Shown one piece after another: positions 59,047 through 64,000 of a DNA stretch of 64,000 bases. How positions within the stretch are numbered: the stretch's first letter is position 1; the number at the start of each line of letters is the position of its first letter. Position numbers and translations under genes: made by a program. The notes beneath the pieces are model-generated. The model saw only the letters and a program-made list of their open reading frames with translations, had not been told where the DNA came from and made no database searches. The DNA lies in contig NZ_JAWXRD010000003.1 of the NCBI RefSeq assembly GCF_033843265.1, positions 62,001 to 126,000 of the forward strand, given 5' to 3'. This DNA is from Scandinavium lactucae. Lineage in GTDB: Bacteria; Pseudomonadota; Gammaproteobacteria; Enterobacterales; Enterobacteriaceae.

Positions 59047-60386
59047 TGAGTACATTAACGCTTGTTTTAACAGCCGTAGGCTCCGTATTGCTGCTGCTGT
59101 TTTTAGTGATGAAGGCGCGTATGCACGCCTTCGTGGCTTTGATGGTGGTGTCTATTGGTGCAGGGCTTTTCTCGGGTATGCCGCTCGATAAAATCGCCGA
59201 CACTATGCAAAAAGGGATGGGCGGAACGCTCGGCTTCCTCGCGATTGTGGTCGCTCTGGGTGCGATGTTCGGCAAAATTCTGCATGAGACCGGCGCGGTC
59301 GATCAGATTGCGGTCAAAATGCTGAAGTCCTTCGGACACAGCCGGGCGCACTACGCGATAGGCCTCGCAGGGCTTATCTGTGCGCTGCCGCTGTTCTTCG
59401 AAGTGGCGATTGTGCTGCTGATTAGCGTTGCGTTCTCGATGGCGCGTCACACCGGCACCAACCTGGTGAAGCTGGTGATCCCGCTGTTTGCGGGCGTTGC
59501 CGCCGCCGCTGCGTTCCTGCTGCCTGGGCCTGCGCCGATGCTGCTGGCCTCACAGATGCACGCTGACTTTGGCTGGATGATTTTAATTGGCCTGTGCGCG
59601 GCTATTCCGGGGATGATTATCGCCGGGCCGCTGTGGGGTAACTTCATCAGTCGTCACGTTGAGCTGCACATTCCGGACGATATCTCCGAGCCGCATCTGG
59701 GCGAAGGCAAAATGCCGAGCTTTGGTTTCAGCCTTGCGCTGATCCTGCTGCCGCTGGTGCTGGTTGGCCTGAAAACTATCGCGGCTCACTTTGTACCGCA
59801 GGGTTCGACGGCATATGAGTGGTTCGAGTTTATCGGCCATCCGTTCACCGCGATCCTCGTGGCGTGTCTGGTGGCGATTTATGGCCTGGCGATGCGTCAG
59901 GGAATGCCGAAAGACCGGGTGATGGAAATCTGCGGTGCTGCGCTGCAACCCGCGGGTATTATTCTGCTGGTTATCGGGGCAGGCGGGGTGTTCAAACAGG
60001 TGCTGGTGGATTCCGGTGTTGGCCCGGCGCTGGGTGAAGCATTGACCGGGATGGGCCTGCCGATTGCCATTACCTGCTTCGTGTTGGCGGCGGCGGTGCG
60101 TATCATTCAGGGCTCCGCGACCGTAGCCTGTCTGACAGCGGTGGGTCTGGTGATGCCGGTTATCGAAAAGCTGCACTACACCGGTGCGCAGATGGCTGCC
60201 TTGTCTATCTGTATCGCTGGCGGTTCGATTGTGGTGAGCCATGTTAACGACGCAGGCTTCTGGCTGTTCGGTAAGTTTACCGGAGCCACCGAAGCGCAGA
60301 CGCTGAAGACCTGGACGCTGATGGAAACCATTCTGGGTACCGTCGGTGCGATTGTTGGGATGATTGCGTTTACGCTGCTGAGCTAG
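59046..60386 (+). CDS. gntU: GntU, low-affinity gluconate transporter
   Basis: 446 residues from a GTG at 59046, overlapping the gntK stop. About 12 membrane segments of the GntP family, with GLICALPLFFEVAIVLL and the late HVNDAGFWLFGKF typical of gluconate:proton symporters. It works with GntK. Confidence 0.96.
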   Translation: MSTLTLVLTAVGSVLLLLFLVMKARMHAFVALMVVSIGAGLFSGMPLDKIADTMQKGMGGTLGFLAIVVALGAMFGKILHETGAVDQIAVKMLKSFGHSRAHYAIGLAGLICALPLFFEVAIVLLISVAFSMARHTGTNLVKLVIPLFAGVAAAAAFLLPGPAPMLLASQMHADFGWMILIGLCAAIPGMIIAGPLWGNFISRHVELHIPDDISEPHLGEGKMPSFGFSLALILLPLVLVGLKTIAAHFVPQGSTAYEWFEFIGHPFTAILVACLVAIYGLAMRQGMPKDRVMEICGAALQPAGIILLVIGAGGVFKQVLVDSGVGPALGEALTGMGLPIAITCFVLAAAVRIIQGSATVACLTAVGLVMPVIEKLHYTGAQMAALSICIAGGSIVVSHVNDAGFWLFGKFTGATEAQTLKTWTLMETILGTVGAIVGMIAFTLLS

Positions 60387-60426
60387 ATTTTCGGCCAGGC
60401 CGACGACTTTTTCTGGCATAGTGGAT

Positions 60427-60488
60427 TTGTTCCGTTCACGTTCGGTGCGGGTTGCGGAAACCTGCTGAACATCGGGTGAACGGAACAA
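60427..60488. terminator. Large inverted repeat between gntU and yhgN
   Basis: TTGTTCCGTTCAC (60427-60439) and GTGAACGGAACAA (60476-60488) are perfect 13-bp arms. Within the loop a second stem can form between GTTCGGTGCGGGTT and AACCTGCTGAAC. It sits in a convergent gap and may end transcription in both directions. Confidence 0.7.
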
Positions 60489-60506
60489 TTCCTCTAAACT
60501 TTAATG

Positions 60507-61100
60507 TCACCCCTTCATCCACACCCGGATACCGTCCAGGAACATCTGGGTGGCGAGCATCACCAGAATCAACCCCATCAGGCGTTCCAGCGCGTTAACC
60601 CCTTTCTCGCCGAGCAGGCGTAAAAACAGCCCCGACTGCAACAGAATCGCTACCGTACCGCCCCAGGCAAGCATCAGCGCTATCACTAAATGACTCATCT
60701 GATTCGGATATTGGTGCGACAGCAGCATCAACGTTGCCAACAGCGACGGACCGGCAACCAGCGGGATCGCCAGCGGAACGATAAACGGTTCTTCACCGGC
60801 CGGTAAGCCGTTGCTGTCGCCATCATTGCCGGGAAAAATCATCTTTATGGCAATCAGGAACAGAATAATGCCGCCAGAGATAGAAACCGTCTCCGCGCTC
60901 AGGTTCAGGAACGCCAGAATTTTTTCACCCGCGAACAGGAAAATAAGCATGATCAGCAGAGCGATTAAAAGCTCGCGGATCATAATGGCCCTGCGGCGCT
61001 TGGGCTCGGTGTGTTTCAGCACCGACATAAAAATCGGCAGGTTGCCCAACGGATCCATAATCAGGATCAACAGCACCGCAGCGGAAAGGATTTCACTCAT
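60507..61100 (-). CDS. yhgN: YhgN, MarC-family membrane protein
   Basis: 197 residues, six membrane helices, MarC/UPF0056 family with LILIMDPLGNLPIF near the N-terminus and the PLAIPLVAGPSLLATLML segment. Function unknown. Convergent with gntU and divergent from asd, as in E. coli. Confidence 0.94.
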   Translation of the reverse strand: MSEILSAAVLLILIMDPLGNLPIFMSVLKHTEPKRRRAIMIRELLIALLIMLIFLFAGEKILAFLNLSAETVSISGGIILFLIAIKMIFPGNDGDSNGLPAGEEPFIVPLAIPLVAGPSLLATLMLLSHQYPNQMSHLVIALMLAWGGTVAILLQSGLFLRLLGEKGVNALERLMGLILVMLATQMFLDGIRVWMKG

Positions 61101-61306
61101 AGATTGTTCCCTGATAATTGTGTTTCACACGGTCTCTACGCGTTGAAAATGACGCGTTAAATAAGCTTCTTTACTGAATCCTGCATAATCATTGATATTT
61201 TTCACTTGCGACTTTGGCTGCATTTTGTAATGTGAGGCATACCCTGCATTCTTTCGAGAACATCGGGGTCAGGACATCAGCACATCCCTCTGCAGGAATA
61301 CACGCT

Positions 61307-62413
61307 ATGAAAAATGTTGGTTTTATCGGTTGGCGCGGAATGGTCGGCTCAGTACTCATGCAACGCATGGTAGAAGAGCGCGATTTTGACGCCATCCGCC
61401 CGGTCTTCTTCTCCACCTCACAGTTTGGTCAGGCTGCGCCTGCATTCGGCACCCAGAGTGCTGGCACGTTGCAGGATGCTTTTGATCTGGAGGCGCTGAA
61501 GGCACTCGACATCATTGTCACCTGCCAGGGCGGCGATTATACCAACGAAATCTATCCAAAGCTGCGTGAAAGCGGCTGGCAGGGCTACTGGATTGATGCG
61601 GCGTCCTCGCTGCGCATGAAAGATGACGCCATTATCATTTTGGATCCGGTTAACCAGGCTGTCATCACCGATGGCCTCAATAACGGCGTGAAAACCTTTG
61701 TCGGCGGCAACTGTACCGTCAGCCTGATGCTAATGTCGCTCGGCGGCCTGTTCGCGCAGGATTTGGTCGAGTGGGTCTCCGTGGCAACGTATCAGGCGGC
61801 TTCCGGCGGCGGCGCGCGTCATATGCGTGAACTGCTCTGCCAGATGGGTGCGCTGCATAACTACGTCGCGGACGAGCTGGCGAACCCGGCGTCGGCGATC
61901 CTTGATATCGAACGCAAAGTCACTGCGCTTTCCCGCAGCGGCGATTTGCCGGTCGACAACTTCGGCGTACCGCTGGCCGGGAGCCTGATCCCGTGGATCG
62001 ACAAACAGCTCGATAACGGTCAGAGCCGCGAAGAGTGGAAAGGCCAGGCCGAGACCAACAAAATTCTCGCCAGCCAAAACGTTATTCCGGTCGACGGACT
62101 GTGCGTACGTGTCGGCGCACTGCGCTGCCACAGCCAGGCCTTCACCATCAAACTGAAAAAAGATGTCTCTATTCCAACGGTGGAAGAGCTGCTGGCGGCA
62201 CACAATCCGTGGGCCAAAGTGGTGCCAAACGACCGCGATATCACCCTGCGCGAACTGACGCCAGCGGCGGTGACCGGCACGCTGACCACCCCGGTCGGGC
62301 GTTTGCGTAAGCTGAACATGGGGCCGGAATATCTTTCGGCCTTCACCGTCGGCGACCAGCTCTTGTGGGGTGCCGCTGAACCGCTACGGCGGATGTTGCG
62401 ACAGTTAGCGTAA
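61307..62413 (+). CDS. asd: Asd, aspartate-semialdehyde dehydrogenase
   Basis: 368 residues (E. coli 367) from the ATG at 61307 (MKNVGFIGWRGMVG). NADPH loop at the N-terminus, nucleophile Cys in GGNCTVSLMLMSLGG, and RVGALRCHSQAFT with the catalytic His. It reduces aspartyl phosphate to aspartate semialdehyde for lysine, methionine, threonine and diaminopimelate synthesis. TGCAGGA lies upstream as ribosome site. No lysine riboswitch fold is obvious in the leader. Confidence 0.97.
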   Translation: MKNVGFIGWRGMVGSVLMQRMVEERDFDAIRPVFFSTSQFGQAAPAFGTQSAGTLQDAFDLEALKALDIIVTCQGGDYTNEIYPKLRESGWQGYWIDAASSLRMKDDAIIILDPVNQAVITDGLNNGVKTFVGGNCTVSLMLMSLGGLFAQDLVEWVSVATYQAASGGGARHMRELLCQMGALHNYVADELANPASAILDIERKVTALSRSGDLPVDNFGVPLAGSLIPWIDKQLDNGQSREEWKGQAETNKILASQNVIPVDGLCVRVGALRCHSQAFTIKLKKDVSIPTVEELLAAHNPWAKVVPNDRDITLRELTPAAVTGTLTTPVGRLRKLNMGPEYLSAFTVGDQLLWGAAEPLRRMLRQLA

Positions 62414-62420
62414 CAAAATG

Positions 62421-62450
62421 AAAAAAGGGGTGCTGAGTCACCCCTTTTTT
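62421..62450 (+). terminator. Rho-independent terminator of asd
   Basis: AAAAAAGGGGTG (62421-62432) and CACCCCTTTTTT (62439-62450) form a 12-bp perfect stem with 6-base loop, ending in T. It follows asd by 7 bases. Confidence 0.95.
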
Positions 62451-62649
62451 GTGCCCGTCTCTTTATACGTATTAACTATTACCTTCATTTTTACCAGGAG
62501 TCAGATAAAGCCTTGGCTATGCTTAAGGGAGAGTTTTTTCCTTGAGGTGGGGCGACGCAGAAAAAGGAAGCACACGTGCTGCGTCGTTCAGGTCAAAAAA
62601 AGTCGCTACAGGTACTGGAAACAGCGGCACCTATAACAGGATGAATAGC

Positions 62650-64000
62650 ATGTCCGATCGTATTGATAGAGACGTGATTAATGCCCTTATTGCAGGCCAT
62701 TTTGCGGATCCCTTTTCCGTGCTTGGCATGCATAGCACTGACGCAGGGCTGGAAGTGCGCGCCCTGTTACCCGATGCCACCGAGGTGTGGGTCGTCGAAC
62801 CAAAAACCGGACGCAAGATAGGTCAGCTCGACTGCCTCGACGCGCGCGGTTTCTTCTGTGGCGTTATGCCACGCCGCAAAAATCCTTTCCGCTATCAGCT
62901 GGCTGTGCTCTGGCACGGCCAGCAAAACCTGATTGATGACCCGTACAGTTTCGGCCCGCTGTTGCAGGACATGGATGCCTGGCTGCTGTCGGAAGGCACG
63001 CACCTGCGGCCTTACGAAACGCTGGGCGCACATGCGGCGACCATGGAAGGCGTGACCGGCACCCGTTTCTCGGTCTGGGCACCGAACGCGCGTCGCGTGT
63101 CGGTAGTCGGGCAGTTCAACTACTGGGATGGTCGTCGCCACCCGATGCGCCTGCGGGCGGAGTCGGGCATTTGGGAGCTTTTTATTCCCGGCGCGCATAA
63201 CGGTCAGCTCTATAAATTCGAGATGATCGACGCTCATGGCCACCTGCGGATCAAATCTGACCCGTACGCCTTTGAAGCGCAAATGCGCCCGGAAACGGCA
63301 TCGCTGATTTGCGGTCTGCCGGAAAAAATCGAGCAGCCGGAATCGCGCCAACAGGCCAATAATTTCGACGCACCGATTGCCATATACGAGGTGCATCTCG
63401 GGTCCTGGCGTCGCCATACCGATAACAACTTCTGGCTGAGCTACCGCGAGTTGGCCGACCAGCTGGTGCCATATGCCAAATGGATGGGTTTCACCCATCT
63501 GGAACTGCTGCCGATCAACGAGCATCCGTTCGACGGCAGCTGGGGTTATCAGCCTACCGGGCTTTACGCGCCGACCCGCCGTTTCGGCACGCGAGAAGAT
63601 TTCCGCTATTTCATCAACGCCGCACACAACGCCGGGCTGAACGTGATTCTCGACTGGGTGCCGGGCCATTTCCCGTCGGACGATTTTGCGCTGGCGAAAT
63701 TTGATGGCACCGAGCTGTACGAACACAGCGACCCACGCGAAGGCTACCATCAGGACTGGAACACCCTGATTTACAACTATGGCCGCCGGGAAGTGCAAAA
63801 CTATCTGGTCGGCAACGCGCTGTACTGGATAGAGCGTTTCGGCATTGATGCCCTGCGTGTGGATGCCGTGGCGTCGATGATTTACCGCGACTACAGCCGC
63901 AAAGCGGGCGAGTGGGTGCCGAACGAACACGGCGGGCGCGAGAACCTCGAAGCTATCGAGTTCCTGCGCAGCACCAACCGCATTCTCGGCGAACAGGTGC
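62650..64000 (+). CDS. glgB: GlgB, 1,4-alpha-glucan branching enzyme (N-terminal part)
   Basis: The gene runs off the right end of the window; about 450 of an expected 728 codons are present. The ATG at 62650 (MSDRIDRDVINALIAGHF) has CAGGA 9 bases upstream and gives the E. coli N-terminus; an ATG three codons earlier is less likely. N-terminal repeats and the CBM48 domain (to about residue 225) are followed by the GH13 barrel, with GTRFSVWAPNARRVSVVG and FGIDALRVDAVASM, where Asp is the nucleophile. It makes alpha-1,6 branches in glycogen. First gene of the glg operon. Confidence 0.97.
   Translation, partial: MSDRIDRDVINALIAGHFADPFSVLGMHSTDAGLEVRALLPDATEVWVVEPKTGRKIGQLDCLDARGFFCGVMPRRKNPFRYQLAVLWHGQQNLIDDPYSFGPLLQDMDAWLLSEGTHLRPYETLGAHAATMEGVTGTRFSVWAPNARRVSVVGQFNYWDGRRHPMRLRAESGIWELFIPGAHNGQLYKFEMIDAHGHLRIKSDPYAFEAQMRPETASLICGLPEKIEQPESRQQANNFDAPIAIYEVHLGSWRRHTDNNFWLSYRELADQLVPYAKWMGFTHLELLPINEHPFDGSWGYQPTGLYAPTRRFGTREDFRYFINAAHNAGLNVILDWVPGHFPSDDFALAKFDGTELYEHSDPREGYHQDWNTLIYNYGRREVQNYLVGNALYWIERFGIDALRVDAVASMIYRDYSRKAGEWVPNEHGGRENLEAIEFLRSTNRILGEQV

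Noticed and set aside
61101..61306. Lysine riboswitch before asd
   Set aside because: The leader is short and shows no multi-helix junction; E. coli asd also lacks one.
62418..62636. 72-codon frame between asd and glgB
   Set aside because: Begins in the asd terminator stem; composition is not protein-like.
62767..63930. 387-codon frame on the minus strand
   Set aside because: Antisense to glgB, which matches its family along the whole visible length.

Overview
This window is chromosomal DNA from a member of the Enterobacteriaceae. From about 21.8 kb to the right end, most genes match the E. coli K-12 block yhhT-dcrB-yhhQ-tusA-zntA-yhhN-yhhM-yhhL-rsmD-ftsYEX-rpoH-livJ-panM-livKHMGF-ugpBAECQ-yhhA-ggt-yhhY-ryhB-yhhX-yhhW-gntR-gntKU-yhgN-asd-glgB. 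Order, orientation and protein lengths usually agree to within a few residues. REP-type palindromes and a second enterobacterial intergenic repeat occur throughout. I cannot fix the genus; an Enterobacter/Lelliottia/Leclercia/Citrobacter-type genome would fit.

Layout. (1) 1-5325: the 3' part of the arn (pmrHFIJKLM) operon: the tail of arnC, then arnA, arnD, arnT, arnE and arnF, which add 4-amino-4-deoxy-L-arabinose to lipid A and give polymyxin resistance. (2) 5326-6735: a short, AT-richer stretch with three orphan small ORFs and a structured leader. (3) 6743-20843, minus strand: acpT plus a tightly coupled aryl polyene (APE) pigment operon. It has a chain-length factor, acyltransferase, two ACPs, a membrane protein, an acyl-ACP ligase, two dehydratases, a glycosyltransferase-acyltransferase fusion, thioesterase, LolA-like carrier, MMPL exporter, lipoprotein, two ketosynthases and a ketoreductase. 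AcpT is the likely phosphopantetheinyl transferase for the ACPs. A small lipoprotein gene lies upstream. (4) 21798-24845: yhhT, dcrB, yhhQ, tusA; the MFS gene yhhS that sits here in K-12 is absent. (5) 25020-27830: a TRAP transporter (dctP-, dctQ-, dctM-type) inserted between tusA and zntA, with a CRP-like and a FadR-type operator-like palindrome upstream. (6) 27875-36767: zntA with its ZntR-type promoter, yhhN, yhhM, yhhL, rsmD, ftsYEX and rpoH. (7) 36813-39661: a divergent MocR/GabR-like regulator and a GabT/PuuE-like aminotransferase, inserted between rpoH and livJ. (8) 39866-46925: branched-chain amino acid uptake (livJ, livKHMGF) and panM. (9) 47169-52120: the PhoB-type ugpBAECQ glycerol-3-phosphate operon. 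(10) 52132-64000: yhhA, ggt, yhhY, the RyhB iron-sparing sRNA with its Fur box, yhhX, yhhW, gntR, gntKU, yhgN, asd and the first part of glgB.

Most of the window is conserved core. The accessory parts are the arn/APE region with its orphan genes, the TRAP cassette and the regulator/aminotransferase pair. I found no CRISPR array, tRNA, rRNA, intact insertion sequence or prophage, and no clearly undescribed multi-gene system. The least explained parts are 5326-6735, the probable control region of the TRAP cassette, and a ribosome-site hairpin before yhhW.
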